Below, one piece after another: positions 43,563 to 52,277 of a stretch of DNA of 64,000 bases (its first letter is position 1; each line of letters begins with the position of its first letter). The translations under genes were made by a program, and so were the position numbers. Source of the DNA: Raoultibacter phocaeensis (GTDB lineage Bacteria; Actinomycetota; Coriobacteriia; Coriobacteriales; Eggerthellaceae); NCBI RefSeq assembly GCF_901411515.1, contig NZ_CABDUX010000001.1:310001-374000 (forward strand), in the 5' to 3' direction. The notes under the pieces were generated by a model. The model made no database searches, had not been told where the DNA came from, and saw only the letters and a list, made by a program, of their open reading frames with translations.

Positions 43563-44258
43563 TTACAGTTTGATCGATTCGCCCGGTTTGATGAAGAGCA
43601 GGCGCATCGCGATGAGCGCCATTTCCTCCGAGCTTTCCTGCATGCCCGTTTCGATCCATTGCGTGATGACGCCCAAGTACGCAGAGGCGAAGAATGCAAC
43701 GTAGTAGTTTACGAACGGCGTGGGGTTTTCGCGGTACCGCTCGTGAAGGATGGATTGGATGAGGTTCGTGCATACCGAATCGCGCAGGCGCGGGCCGAAT
43801 CCTACATCGCCACCCGGTCCGAGCACGGCATGGAGAAAACCTCCCTCTTCGCGCAGGTAGTCGAACAGCTCGACCAGAAACGGCAGGGGTTTCTTCCTGA
43901 TCTGGTATGCGAGGATTTCTTTGAGGTTCAGATCCTGCATCTTGTTCTGAAAGCAGTCGAGCCCCTGCATAATCTCGTTTTCGAACGTTTCGAGCAGGTG
44001 CTCTTTATCATGGTAGTGGTTGTAGAACGTCCCTCGATTCAAATCAGCGCGCGTGCAGAGGTCGCCCACCGTAATGCTGTCGAAGCCCTGCTCTTCCATG
44101 AGCGAAATAAGCGCGCTTCTGAGCGCCTTCTTGGAGCGCATGATGCGACGGTCGACGGCACAGGGGGCAACCGTTGCCGCCGAACAGGCGTCAGCCTCCG
44201 AGCGGGCTGCGACCTTGAGTTCTGCGGTGGCGCAGGCAGCGGCTGCTGATTGGGTCAT
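43563..44258 (-). CDS. TetR-family regulator of the activase fusion
   Basis: 231 residues, ATG behind AGAAGGCCTC. Helix-turn-helix at about 55-90 (DSITVGDLCTRADLNRGTFYNHY). Residues 1-35 are an Ala/Cys-rich extension. The helical C-terminal ligand domain (LPFLVELFDYLREEGGFLHAV; WIETGMQESSEEMALIAMRL) is like TetR_C subgroups of Firmicutes and Actinobacteria. It lies 33 nt upstream of the activase fusion on the same strand, so it is almost certainly co-transcribed and autoregulating. Confidence 0.88.
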   Translation of the reverse strand: MTQSAAAACATAELKVAARSEADACSAATVAPCAVDRRIMRSKKALRSALISLMEEQGFDSITVGDLCTRADLNRGTFYNHYHDKEHLLETFENEIMQGLDCFQNKMQDLNLKEILAYQIRKKPLPFLVELFDYLREEGGFLHAVLGPGGDVGFGPRLRDSVCTNLIQSILHERYRENPTPFVNYYVAFFASAYLGVITQWIETGMQESSEEMALIAMRLLFIKPGESIKL

Positions 44259-44314
44259 GAGGCCTTCTTTCGACTACAGCATCGGTCATCGGACCCGTCG
44301 GCCCGCACATCGGC

Positions 44315-44353
44315 AATTGAACAGGACGATCAATAATCAACACGTTGTTCAAT
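44315..44353. promoter_or_regulatory. Inverted repeat upstream of the TetR gene
   Basis: ATTGAACA (44316-44323) and TGTTCAAT (44346-44353) are perfect 8-nt arms. Inside lies a second near-palindrome around AACACGTTGTT (44339-44349). The position 60-95 nt before the TetR ATG fits an operator. The whole gap 44259-44594 (336 nt) holds no other gene. Confidence 0.4.
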
Positions 44354-44594
44354 AGAGCATTGTACTGGTTGCCGAAGCCGATAGCAAGCAACAACCTTGC
44401 AATGGAGGATAACGGTAGGCTGGTACCAGATTCGAGGCTTGTGCGAATCCCCTATCGGGGCAGCATCGAAAGATGCTCGGTGCTCAGCCATCCGATACGA
44501 AACCGCTCGAAACAGATCAATCGTCACCCTCATTTACTTTTCGAGGTTGACGCTCGGGTGCAGCTCTCGTATCATCCGAACCCCAGGAGGCATG

Positions 44595-45566
44595 ATGAGC
44601 ACCAAAAACAAGGTTCTGCGCATACTGGAAGACAACCAAGAACGTCACCTTTCAGGTGCGGCCATAGCACGCGATCTCGGCATAAGCCGCAATGCTGTAT
44701 GGAAAGCCATCGAAGCCCTGCGCTCCGAGGGTTACACCATCGAAGCGGTTACGAATAAGGGCTATGCGCTTTCGCAGAAAGGCGACCCGCTTTCGCCCCA
44801 GAGCATCGAACGCCATCTGCCCGCACGTCATCCCTTCGCGATTTCCGTTCGGAAACGAATCGATTCGACGAACTCAGAAGCGCGCAGACGGGCGCTCGAA
44901 GGAGTCCGGGAGGCAACGGTGATCGTCGCCGAAGAGCAGACAGCCGGCAAGGGACGGCCCGGCAAATCGTTCTACTCCCCCGCCTCGACGGGCCTGTATC
45001 TGAGCATCGTGCTCTATCCCAACCTGCAAGCGAGCCAAGGCCAGTTCATCACTTGTGCAGCAGCCGTTGCGACCGCGCGGGCGATCGAGCAGGTGACCGG
45101 ATCTGCTGCGCTCATCAAATGGGTGAACGATATCTACTGCGATGGCAAAAAGGTGTCGGGCATTCTGACCGAGGGAACCATCGATATGGAATCGGGGCGG
45201 TTCGAACATGCGGTGCTCGGCATAGGCGTCAACGTCAGGAAGCCCGCCGAAGGATTTCCTGAAAACCTTGTAGACGTTGCGGGGACGATTTGCGATAACG
45301 AACGTGGGGCTGTGCGAAGCGAACTCGCCGCATGCATTCTCGAAACGTTCTGGAACCTGTATGCAACGATCGAAGACTGCTCATTTTACGAGGAATACCG
45401 CTCACGCTGCTTCCTTATCGGAAAACCGATCGTCATCACGCGCAACGGCACACGCATCCGCGCCAAAGCAATCGATCTTACCCGTGACTTCAAGCTCGTC
45501 ATCGAGCTGCCCGATAAAACCACGCTTGAACTGCCCTACGGAGAAGTGAGCACAAGTCAGGGGTGA
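44595..45566 (+). CDS. birA: Biotin-protein ligase / biotin operon repressor BirA
   Basis: 323 residues. Two ATGs in tandem; the second (44595) has the better spacing to AGGAGG. N-terminal winged helix (LSGAAIARDLGISRNAVWKAIEALRSEGY), then the ligase domain with TVIVAEEQTAGKGRPGKSFYSP (GRGRxG-like), YLSIVLYPNL, LIKWVNDIYCDGKKVSGILTE (KWPND-like) and LGIGVNVRKP. The SH3-like C-terminus is present. Attaches biotin to carboxylase carrier proteins and represses biotin genes. Confidence 0.95.
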   Translation: MSTKNKVLRILEDNQERHLSGAAIARDLGISRNAVWKAIEALRSEGYTIEAVTNKGYALSQKGDPLSPQSIERHLPARHPFAISVRKRIDSTNSEARRRALEGVREATVIVAEEQTAGKGRPGKSFYSPASTGLYLSIVLYPNLQASQGQFITCAAAVATARAIEQVTGSAALIKWVNDIYCDGKKVSGILTEGTIDMESGRFEHAVLGIGVNVRKPAEGFPENLVDVAGTICDNERGAVRSELAACILETFWNLYATIEDCSFYEEYRSRCFLIGKPIVITRNGTRIRAKAIDLTRDFKLVIELPDKTTLELPYGEVSTSQG

Positions 45567-45681
45567 GCGCCCAAACCACCTGTGCGAAAACTTCGAATAC
45601 GAGTTACGCAGACCGCACAAGGAGTGATTTTTGCTATGCTGTATTCGTTATGCGTACCTATATAAGAGAAAGACGCCGCTC

Positions 45682-47046
45682 ATGCAGATCACACCAGCCG
45701 AAATCCGCGAGACCCTTGCGATGGTCAGCAAGCAGCACCTCGATATCCGCACCATTACGCTGGGGTTGAATCTGCGAGGCTGCACGCATGAGGACATCGA
45801 CGTTATGGCCGGCAAGGTCTACGACCGCATGACGCGCGCCGCCGAAGAGCTTGTTCCAACCGCCGAACAGCTCGAACGCGAATTCGGCATTCCGATCATC
45901 AACAAGCGCATATCCGTCACGCCGATCGCCGAGATCTGCGCCGCGACCGACGCACAGGACTTCACCCCCATCGCCATCGCCATGGACAAGGCGGGCAAAG
46001 AAGTCGGCGTCGATTTCGTCGGGGGCTTTTCTGCACTCGTGCATAAGGGCGCATCGAGCGCCGACGAGCGGCTTATGAACTCGATCCCCCATGCGCTTTC
46101 GACGACTGACAACGTGTGTTCGTCAATCAACGTCGGATCCACGCGAGCGGGCATCAACATGGATGCCGTGCTCAAAATGGCAGGCATCATCAAACAAACG
46201 GCCGAAGCGACCGCCGACAACCAATGCATCGGCGCAGGCAAGCTCGTCGTATTCTGCAACGCCGTCGAGGATAACCCCTTCATGGCGGGCGCGTTCCACG
46301 GATCGGGCGAAGCGGACGCGGTCGTGAACGTGGGCGTTTCGGGACCGGGCGTGGTGCGCGCCGTACTCGCTGACATGCCGAAAGACGCCGACATCACGAG
46401 CATCGCCGAAGCCATCAAGGCAACCGCATTCAAAATCACCCGCGCAGGCGAGCTCATGGCACGCGAAGCATCGAAGCGCCTGGGTGTTCAGCAGGGCATC
46501 CTCGATCTGTCGCTCGCCCCCACCCCCGCCGAAGGCGATTCGGTGGCGGAGATCATCGAAGCCATCGGCGTCGGCCAGTGCGGCGGCCCCGGCACCACGG
46601 CTGCTCTCGCTATGCTCAACGACGCCGTGAAGAAGGGCGGCGTTATGGCCTCCTCGTCGGTCGGGGGGCTCTCGGGTGCATTCATTCCGGTATCGGAGGA
46701 TGCGGGAATGATCCGAGCCGCCGAGGACGGAGCGCTTTCACTTGAAAAACTCGAGGCCATGACCTGCGTGTGCTCGGTCGGCCTCGACATGATCGCCATC
46801 CCCGGCGACACGACGGTAGAGACGATTTTCGGCATCATTGCCGACGAATGCGCCATCGGCATGATCAACAACAAAACGACTGCTGTGCGCATCATCCCCG
46901 CCATCGGCAAGTCTGTGGGCGATAAGCTCGATTTCGGCGGCCTTCTGGGCTACGCGCCGGTCATGCCCGTAAACCAGTACGCGGGTTCCGTGTTCGCCCA
47001 TCGCGGCGGCCGCTTCCCCGCTCCGTTGAATTCGTTGAAGAATTAG
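45682..47046 (+). CDS. UPF0210 / PFL-like family protein (DUF711)
   Basis: 454 residues, starting [12 protein letters not shown]; weak ribosome site (GAGAAAGACGCCGCTC). Family marks: [13 protein letters not shown] near 22, [53 protein letters not shown], and [23 protein letters not shown] at the end. Distantly related to glycyl-radical (PFL) folds but lacking the radical Gly/Cys set. Usually it follows an ACT-domain UPF0237 gene, absent here. Function unknown. Confidence 0.9.
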   Translation: MQITPAEIRETLAMVSKQHLDIRTITLGLNLRGCTHEDIDVMAGKVYDRMTRAAEELVPTAEQLEREFGIPIINKRISVTPIAEICAATDAQDFTPIAIAMDKAGKEVGVDFVGGFSALVHKGASSADERLMNSIPHALSTTDNVCSSINVGSTRAGINMDAVLKMAGIIKQTAEATADNQCIGAGKLVVFCNAVEDNPFMAGAFHGSGEADAVVNVGVSGPGVVRAVLADMPKDADITSIAEAIKATAFKITRAGELMAREASKRLGVQQGILDLSLAPTPAEGDSVAEIIEAIGVGQCGGPGTTAALAMLNDAVKKGGVMASSSVGGLSGAFIPVSEDAGMIRAAEDGALSLEKLEAMTCVCSVGLDMIAIPGDTTVETIFGIIADECAIGMINNKTTAVRIIPAIGKSVGDKLDFGGLLGYAPVMPVNQYAGSVFAHRGGRFPAPLNSLKN

Positions 47047-47077
47047 GCGGGACGCCGGAGACTCGCGCTAGACGCTT

Positions 47078-47392
47078 TCATTGCGAGCCCGTTCGCATAT
47101 CATACTCCTGCGCCTGATGAAACATGCGGGCGAACACTACTTCTTTGTTCTCGATCCAATATACGATTACGTAATTTCGTATGTAGTGCTCGCGGGCATC
47201 TCGCGCTCGCAAAGTCGGTCTGTTCGAAACAGCATGTATAAAGGGGGTTTCGGACAGCAGTTCGATTGCCTTATCGACTTCGCCAATAAGATTCAGAGCA
47301 GCTTGCGGGGCCTTCAACTTGCTAACAAGGTATTCGAGTATGTCGTCGTAGTCATTTTCGAACGACTCCGTCTTAACGATCGTATAAGCCAT
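47078..47392 (-). CDS. RelE/ParE-superfamily toxin
   Basis: 104 residues from the ATG at 47392 (MAYTIVKTESFENDY); a GTG at 47422 is an alternative. ParE/RelE fold: DDILEYLVSKLKAPQAALNL, then ELLSETPFIHAVS, the basic strand LRARDAREHYIRNYVIVYWI, and EVVFARMFHQAQEY at the end. The Arg/Tyr/His residues are those used by mRNA-cleaving members. Overlaps the antitoxin gene by 20 nt. Confidence 0.85.
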   Translation of the reverse strand: MAYTIVKTESFENDYDDILEYLVSKLKAPQAALNLIGEVDKAIELLSETPFIHAVSNRPTLRARDAREHYIRNYVIVYWIENKEVVFARMFHQAQEYDMRTGSQ

Positions 47393-47747
47393 ATTTTTTG
47401 CGCATTCTCTCTTGCATTTCACGCGCAGGTCCTACTCTTCCTTCGGCGATGTCGAGCTCGGCTTCTGCGATCCTTTTTTGCAGCGGTACGATTTTTCTCT
47501 TCATCTCTCTGTATTGCTCGATCAGCTCTTCGCCCTCGCGTCCCTGTTCGACAAGATAGCGAAGGATATCCACAGTAACATCCTCATCATCGACGTCGAG
47601 AGGTTGCAGCAGCAGCCCCTGTTCGGTCCACGTGCAGAGCGCGTATTCCCCGAAACCTGCTTCTTCGTATATTTTTGCAGGAATCGTAATCTGCCGTTTG
47701 CTTGAGATCTTTATCGTCTGCGGCTCTGCCAATGCTGCCACGCCCAT
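47373..47747 (-). CDS. AbrB/SpoVT-type antitoxin with helical tail
   Basis: 124 residues, ATG behind AAGGAGGTAGTA. The swapped-hairpin DNA-binding domain is at 10-55 (TIKISSKRQITIPAKIYEEAG). The helical C-terminal half (LVEQGREGEELIEQYREMKR, then RMRKKYGLYDR) should bind the toxin. Pairing an AbrB fold with a RelE-type toxin is less common than with MazF or PIN toxins. Confidence 0.85.
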   Translation of the reverse strand: MGVAALAEPQTIKISSKRQITIPAKIYEEAGFGEYALCTWTEQGLLLQPLDVDDEDVTVDILRYLVEQGREGEELIEQYREMKRKIVPLQKRIAEAELDIAEGRVGPAREMQERMRKKYGLYDR

Positions 47748-47759
47748 TACTACCTCCTT

Positions 47760-47784
47760 TTACCAAGCGCTTGGTGCTTGGTAA
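47760..47784 (-). promoter_or_regulatory. Palindromic operator of the AbrB-RelE pair
   Basis: TTACCAAGC (47760-47768) and GCTTGGTAA (47776-47784) are inverted around 7 nt. The overlapping ACCAAGCGCTTGGT (47762-47775) is itself a perfect palindrome. It begins 13 nt upstream of the antitoxin ATG, adjoining the ribosome site. Confidence 0.6.
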
Positions 47785-47855
47785 TCATTTTACCACAAGA
47801 AAGGCTTTGCGCGCAGGGTTTGGCATCAAGCCTTGTTGGCTTTCGCTAGCCTTCG

Positions 47856-48314
47856 CTACCAGGGGATCTCCTTGTAAACGAGTCCTTTTTCCTCTTCGAG
47901 ATACGAGAAGAACTCATCGCAATCGAATACTCTGATGGACGATTTCTCGAAATCCTTTTGATTGCGGGTGATGATGGCATCAGCTTTCAGCTTGAGCGCA
48001 CACTGGTAGACGCATGCATCCTCGAAATCGCTCCATGACGAATCGAGCGCAGCATCGATGTCTGCTTCAGTAAGCGAGCAGATGCGCGTTTGCTTGCGCA
48101 ACATTCGCAAAGCAGCTTTCGCCTGGTCGCAGCTCATTCTCTGCGGACCTGTTGTCAATATGAAAAAAATATCCGTAAGTTGCGACGAGCTTGCCCATAG
48201 CGTGAACTCATGAAGCGCTCCGAGCAGCAGCATTTTCTTTGCAGACGAATCGAAAGGCTCGCGGCGAGCAAAAAAGTCTATGAAGATGTTCGTATCGATC
48301 ACATACTGCATCAT
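47856..48314 (-). CDS. PIN-domain toxin (VapC-like)
   Basis: 152 residues. PIN ribonuclease acidic set: YVIDTNIFIDFF (Asp 7), SLTEADIDAALDSSWSDFEDAC (Glu/Asp), and ADAIITRNQKDFE. PIN toxins cut RNA in a Mg2+-dependent way. The start overlaps the antitoxin stop by 4 nt (ATGATG). Length is at the upper end for VapC. Confidence 0.88.
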   Translation of the reverse strand: MMQYVIDTNIFIDFFARREPFDSSAKKMLLLGALHEFTLWASSSQLTDIFFILTTGPQRMSCDQAKAALRMLRKQTRICSLTEADIDAALDSSWSDFEDACVYQCALKLKADAIITRNQKDFEKSSIRVFDCDEFFSYLEEEKGLVYKEIPW

Positions 48315-48628
48315 GCTCTCCCATCTTCAAAATGGCCACGCGATGCAAGTCGTTCGTATCTGATCTCGTCATCGGTTATATTTGCAAATCGATTGTTTTT
48401 CGGTAATCGCGGTATGCTGTCCACCCAGGCGATGGCCTCTGCAAGCTCCTCCCGCGTTATCTTCCGACGCTGTTCCGTCCCGGGAAACGGAAGCTTTTTA
48501 TTCTCGATCACGTAGTCGTACAGACGATTTACCACCTGCGACGAATTCGTACCCAGCTGCTCGAGTATGCGGTTGCCCGCTTCCTTTTTCTCGGAAGCCA
48601 TGCGCGCCGTCACCATTGCATCTGCCAT
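48311..48628 (-). CDS. RelB/DinJ-like ribbon-helix-helix antitoxin
   Basis: 105 residues from the ATG at 48628 behind AGGAGGTTCGAC. The N-terminus MADAMVTARMASEKKEAGNR, then ILEQLGTNSSQVVNRLYDYV, is the RelB/DinJ ribbon-helix-helix. The C-terminal half (KITREELAEAIAWVDSIPRL) is the toxin-binding region. The longer open frame upstream crosses the operator and is not used. Confidence 0.85.
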   Translation of the reverse strand: MADAMVTARMASEKKEAGNRILEQLGTNSSQVVNRLYDYVIENKKLPFPGTEQRRKITREELAEAIAWVDSIPRLPKNNRFANITDDEIRYERLASRGHFEDGRA

Positions 48629-48638
48629 GTCGAACCTC

Positions 48639-48685
48639 CTATGTTGTACGTACAACATAGTAATGCAAATAATATCCCTTGGCAA
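48639..48685 (-). promoter_or_regulatory. Promoter with a perfect 22-bp palindromic operator for the PIN toxin-antitoxin pair
   Basis: Reverse strand: -35 TTGCCA (48685-48680), 17 nt, -10 TACTAT (48662-48657). A perfect palindrome of 22 nt (48639-48660; half-site CTATGTTGTAC) overlaps the -10 and stops at the ribosome site of the antitoxin. The antitoxin probably binds here. Confidence 0.75.
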
Positions 48686-48828
48686 GCGAAAAACAGCGCG
48701 CTGAGAACAACTGGGAACGGCCGAGGCCGAGTAAGCCGTTAGGCCGAGAACCCCCAATAAGCTGTACAACCAGCGTGAAAAAGGCGGCAAACCAACGGCG
48801 AAGTCGGCAAGCTATCGGATGGGAGCTT

Positions 48829-48945
48829 CTAAAGATCCTGAATGTTCATCTTGTTGATCTGACGCGCCGACCCGAGCTTTCTTCGCTGCCACGCATATAT
48901 CAGCGCGAAGACGATCGTCGGCGCTACAAGGATACGAGCAGGCAA
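48829..48945 (-). CDS. Possible 38-residue single-span membrane peptide
   Basis: TTG start 7 nt after AGGA, 11 nt past the slipin stop. One hydrophobic stretch (ILVAPTIVFALIYAW) followed by a basic tail (QRRKLGSARQINK). Coding status is uncertain: no ATG or GTG is available in a sensible position. It could instead be non-coding trailer of the slipin operon. Confidence 0.3.
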   Translation of the reverse strand: MPARILVAPTIVFALIYAWQRRKLGSARQINKMNIQDL

Positions 48946-48955
48946 ATTTTGAATC

Positions 48956-49927
48956 CTACCGCTTTGGCTTAAAGCTCTCCCCCAGATCGGCCAAGCTATC
49001 GGCCGCACCGCCGCCAAGCCCGTCGCTTAGCGACGACGGCACCGTCACGATCGTGCCGCTCGACTTCTTGATGCTTTCGTACAACAGATGCAGCGTCCTC
49101 ACCTTGAGCGCTGCTTCGTTGTCCTCGTAGGCACCAGCTGACATCGCAATCATCTCGGAAATATCCTGCTCCGCAGAAGCAAGCACTAATCGTGCGTTCT
49201 TTTCGCGCTCAGCCTGCGCCTCGAGTGACATGACTTCTTGCAGCTCCTCGGGGATGACGATATCGCGGATCTTGACCGAAAGTATCGCGATGCCCCATGG
49301 TTCCGTTTCCTCTTCGATGACCTGCTTGAGTTCCTCGTCGAGCTGATCGCGACTCAAAGCGACTTCGGCTACACTCGCCCGCCCGATCGCATCGCGCATG
49401 GCAGTCTGGGCGATGTAGAGCACGGCGGCGCAGTAGTCCTCGACTTCGACGCACGCTTTCTTGGCATCCCATACCATCCAGTACAGCACCGCATCGATAT
49501 TCACAGGAACAAGATCAGACGTGAGCGTTTTCTCGGCACCGAACGTCGTTGCGATAGTACGTACGTCAACGCGACATGCCACCTGCTCGATAATGGGAAC
49601 CATGAAAACCAAGCCGGGACCCGCCACGCGATTGAACGCACCGAACCGGAAGATGACGAGCCGCTCCCATTCCATGGCGATGTGGATCGACATCGTGAGC
49701 AGCGCGGCAATGATGAATCCCGCAACGACGGTCCACACGTTCACGAACCCGAATCCGTAATACGAAACCAGCACGATGATCGAGAACGTCACCACCGCTA
49801 GAACGATCGAGAACAGCGTAGCGCCCGATCTCGTAGCCTTTTCCGGAAGATACTGGGTCGCCGCTTCATTCATAAGCGCGGAACCGCCGAGTTGCTGCGC
49901 GGAAGTCCCCCGTTTCCCCTTACCCAT
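48956..49927 (-). CDS. Slipin (stomatin/SPFH-family membrane protein)
   Basis: 323 residues from the ATG at 49927; a GTG 3 codons upstream is possible. Two hydrophobic helices at about 35-80 form the hairpin anchor. The SPFH domain follows: EWERLVIFRFGAFNRVAGPG, LVFMVPIIEQVACRVDVRT, then VNIDAVLYWMVWDAKKACVE and VEDYCAAVLYIAQTAMRDAI. A helical tail contains LEAQAEREKNARLVLASAEQ. Slipins build membrane scaffolds. It lies 27 nt after the GntR gene on the same strand. The usual NfeD protease partner is absent. Confidence 0.9.
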   Translation of the reverse strand: MGKGKRGTSAQQLGGSALMNEAATQYLPEKATRSGATLFSIVLAVVTFSIIVLVSYYGFGFVNVWTVVAGFIIAALLTMSIHIAMEWERLVIFRFGAFNRVAGPGLVFMVPIIEQVACRVDVRTIATTFGAEKTLTSDLVPVNIDAVLYWMVWDAKKACVEVEDYCAAVLYIAQTAMRDAIGRASVAEVALSRDQLDEELKQVIEEETEPWGIAILSVKIRDIVIPEELQEVMSLEAQAEREKNARLVLASAEQDISEMIAMSAGAYEDNEAALKVRTLHLLYESIKKSSGTIVTVPSSLSDGLGGGAADSLADLGESFKPKR

Positions 49928-49954
49928 GTTCTGCACCTGCCTATCTGCTCGCAG

Positions 49955-50362
49955 TTACTCTCCGTCGGTCCGTTCTCTCAAACTGCCGCTCGCTATGCAG
50001 TCGTCGATGACCTCGCCGAATCGACCCTTGATGTCTTCGGCCGTCATCCCCAGCTCCAAGCACTGGCGAATGCATTCGGTGATCACGACATCCACCGAGG
50101 AGAGACCCTTTTCCGTCTTCACGGACTTTTCGACAAACGCCCCTTTGCCGCGAATCGATTTGATATATCCCTCGTGTTCGAGACTGATGTACACCTTGTT
50201 CACCGTGTGGTAGTTGATATTCAGCTCTTCGGCGAGAGAGCGTACGGTAGGAAGTTTGTCGCCGTTTTGATAATGGCCCGAATCGATGAGATAGATGAAC
50301 CGATTGCGCAGCTGGACCCAGATGGGTATCCCGCTTTGTCCATCTACCTCTAGAAGCGCCAA
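49955..50362 (-). CDS. GntR-family regulator, YtrA subgroup
   Basis: 135 residues, ATG at 50362 (MALLEVDGQSGIPIW). Winged helix: IPIWVQLRNRFIYLIDSGHY, NGDKLPTVRSLAEELNINYH, TVNKVYISLEHEGYIKSIRG. The short helical C-terminus is typical of YtrA rather than FadR types. It lies between the NrfD gene (61 nt) and the slipin gene (27 nt). It may control the slipin or the respiratory operon. Confidence 0.88.
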   Translation of the reverse strand: MALLEVDGQSGIPIWVQLRNRFIYLIDSGHYQNGDKLPTVRSLAEELNINYHTVNKVYISLEHEGYIKSIRGKGAFVEKSVKTEKGLSSVDVVITECIRQCLELGMTAEDIKGRFGEVIDDCIASGSLRERTDGE

Positions 50363-50423
50363 TGATCGCCCTTTCGCTCTTGCCGAACACGGTGCCGAAC
50401 CGATCGCACCTCATTGCCCAAAC

Positions 50424-51317
50424 CTACGCAACGCCTACGTTAACCAAACAATACCGCAGATAGAACCCTCCGATGAGCACAAGGGGAACCACCGTAGCCA
50501 TGAGTGCAGTATGGTTGATTTTAGCGTAAACGGCATCGAGAACCAACGGCGCAGCAAGTCCGCACACGACAAAGCCAATCCAAAACTCCGCCGCATTGAT
50601 TCCTGTAAAAAATTCCGAGATGGCCGCGGAAGCCGCTGCCGACTCGATCGAAAACATAGCCACGGCAATATACGCCCCCAAACTAATTGCTTCAAGAACA
50701 ATGAAGACACCGTCGAAAAGCGACGCTTTTCGCATCAGCTCGGTTCTCTGTATTCCCTGAAACGTCACAAACAGGCAGGCGATTACGAGAGCCATGCCAA
50801 CGGAAAGAGCCGAAAACGTGAACAAAACTGGCAGGAGGGGGTTGTTCCACAGGGGGATGAAACTGATTTCGACAAGCAGTAAGCCTGTGTACACCATGGT
50901 TCCCGATGACACCGCAACGGCAAGAACCTCGAGAAGCCGCAGCGCCCAAAGCGGTATCTTCCGCACCTTGAAAAACGAGATGGCTCCAAGAACGGCTGCG
51001 CACACGATGGTCGCACCGAGCACGTAGGAACCGAACGCCAATACCGATACGGCCGGATGGGTGAGCACATAATAGAATCGCTCGGGTCTGCCCAAATCAA
51101 CCATTAGGCAAAACGCTCCGAGAACAAGAACGAAAACGCTGAATGAATACCCCAGAGAGAAGAACCTTCTCGTCAGCAAGCGCGTCCATTGCAAGCACAC
51201 CCTTTTGGGATTTGCGGCGTACAGTTGCGAAAGCAGATCGAACAGCGTCATAATCGCGACCATGCCCGCCCCGGCTCCCCCGAGGAACAGATACCATATG
51301 ACCATCTGTCCGAACAT
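50424..51317 (-). CDS. NrfD/DmsC-like quinol-oxidising membrane subunit
   Basis: 297 residues from the ATG at 51317, 16 nt after the FeS gene. Eight hydrophobic helices. NrfD family: GQMVIWYLFLGGAGAGMVAI at the start and DLGRPERFYYVLTHPAVSVL after helix 3. Members take electrons from menaquinol and pass them to the FeS subunit on the outside. Third-last gene of the molybdoenzyme operon. Confidence 0.88.
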   Translation of the reverse strand: MFGQMVIWYLFLGGAGAGMVAIMTLFDLLSQLYAANPKRVCLQWTRLLTRRFFSLGYSFSVFVLVLGAFCLMVDLGRPERFYYVLTHPAVSVLAFGSYVLGATIVCAAVLGAISFFKVRKIPLWALRLLEVLAVAVSSGTMVYTGLLLVEISFIPLWNNPLLPVLFTFSALSVGMALVIACLFVTFQGIQRTELMRKASLFDGVFIVLEAISLGAYIAVAMFSIESAAASAAISEFFTGINAAEFWIGFVVCGLAAPLVLDAVYAKINHTALMATVVPLVLIGGFYLRYCLVNVGVA

Positions 51318-51333
51318 CCGTGTTTTCCGCCTG

Positions 51334-52122
51334 TCAATCCTTTGTCGACTTACGCTTATCGCCGTTGCGTTTCGCTGCAATGCCGATCCCGACTGCGCTC
51401 ACCACCGCCGCCGTGCCCGCCGCAACAACGACCGCGGGATTGCCTGTTCCATTTTCCGTCACCGGTTCCTCGATGCCGTTGCCGCTCGTTTCCTGGTTCG
51501 CCGACACGATGGCGTCGTAAGGATCGATATCGTAGGTACCCGTTGCGTAGTACATTGCCGTCCCGTCTACCCGGCACGCACCCGTCTGCTCGATGAACTC
51601 GTTGATCTCGCTTTCCGAATCGTCGAGATCCCCGAAAACCCGAATCTTGTTTATGCACGCCTCGACGCATGCAGGCCTTTTGCCCTTCGCCGTCCGATCG
51701 CGGCACAGAGTGCACTTCTCGGCCACCCCGACCCTGTCTTCCGATCCGATCTCGTAGGGAGCAGGCCGTATAGCCCCGAAGGCCCACGAATCGTTGCGGT
51801 TGATGACACGAGCACCGTACACGCATGCAGTTACGCACACGCCGCAGCCGATGCACAAGTCATACTCGATGCCGACGGTACCATCGTTATGCTGCACGCT
51901 TGCCCCCGTGGGACACACCCGAACGCACAGCGGCTCGTCGCAGTGCAGACACGCATGAGGCATATAGGCCCTTTTCGCATCGGGCCATCGGCCCCATTCA
52001 AGGGCGTCCACCTTTGCCCATGAAACCCCTGGGCGCTGGGCGTTGGCAAGCTGGCAGGCGACAACGCAGGTTTGGCACCCGGTGCACAGCGTCATATCAA
52101 TTGCCATCCCGAATCTCGTCAT
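51334..52122 (-). CDS. Four-cluster ferredoxin subunit with C-terminal membrane anchor (second copy in operon)
   Basis: 262 residues from the ATG at 52122. Four [4Fe-4S] motifs: CTGCQTCVVAC, CLHCDEPLCVRVCP, CIGCGVCVTAC, and CTLCRDRTAKGKRPACVEAC. The C-terminal helix NPAVVVAAGTAAVVSAVGIG with basic end (KRNGDKRKSTKD) should tether it to the membrane. No Tat signal; it must be exported with the catalytic subunit by hitch-hiking. Close paralogue of the FeS subunit at 55377, including the anchor. Confidence 0.9.
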   Translation of the reverse strand: MTRFGMAIDMTLCTGCQTCVVACQLANAQRPGVSWAKVDALEWGRWPDAKRAYMPHACLHCDEPLCVRVCPTGASVQHNDGTVGIEYDLCIGCGVCVTACVYGARVINRNDSWAFGAIRPAPYEIGSEDRVGVAEKCTLCRDRTAKGKRPACVEACINKIRVFGDLDDSESEINEFIEQTGACRVDGTAMYYATGTYDIDPYDAIVSANQETSGNGIEEPVTENGTGNPAVVVAAGTAAVVSAVGIGIAAKRNGDKRKSTKD

Positions 52123-52277
52123 AGCACTTCCCCCCGAAGCATCCTTCGGGGCCATCTTACCATGCTGGTTGAGAGTTGCAACGCCTTCACAGGCTCAGTA
52201 CTGAGGGCAGGCGACCCGATCCTCTTTTCCCACGAAGCGCACGCTCGCTTCGGAAGCGGGTACTCGCCTTCATCGCG

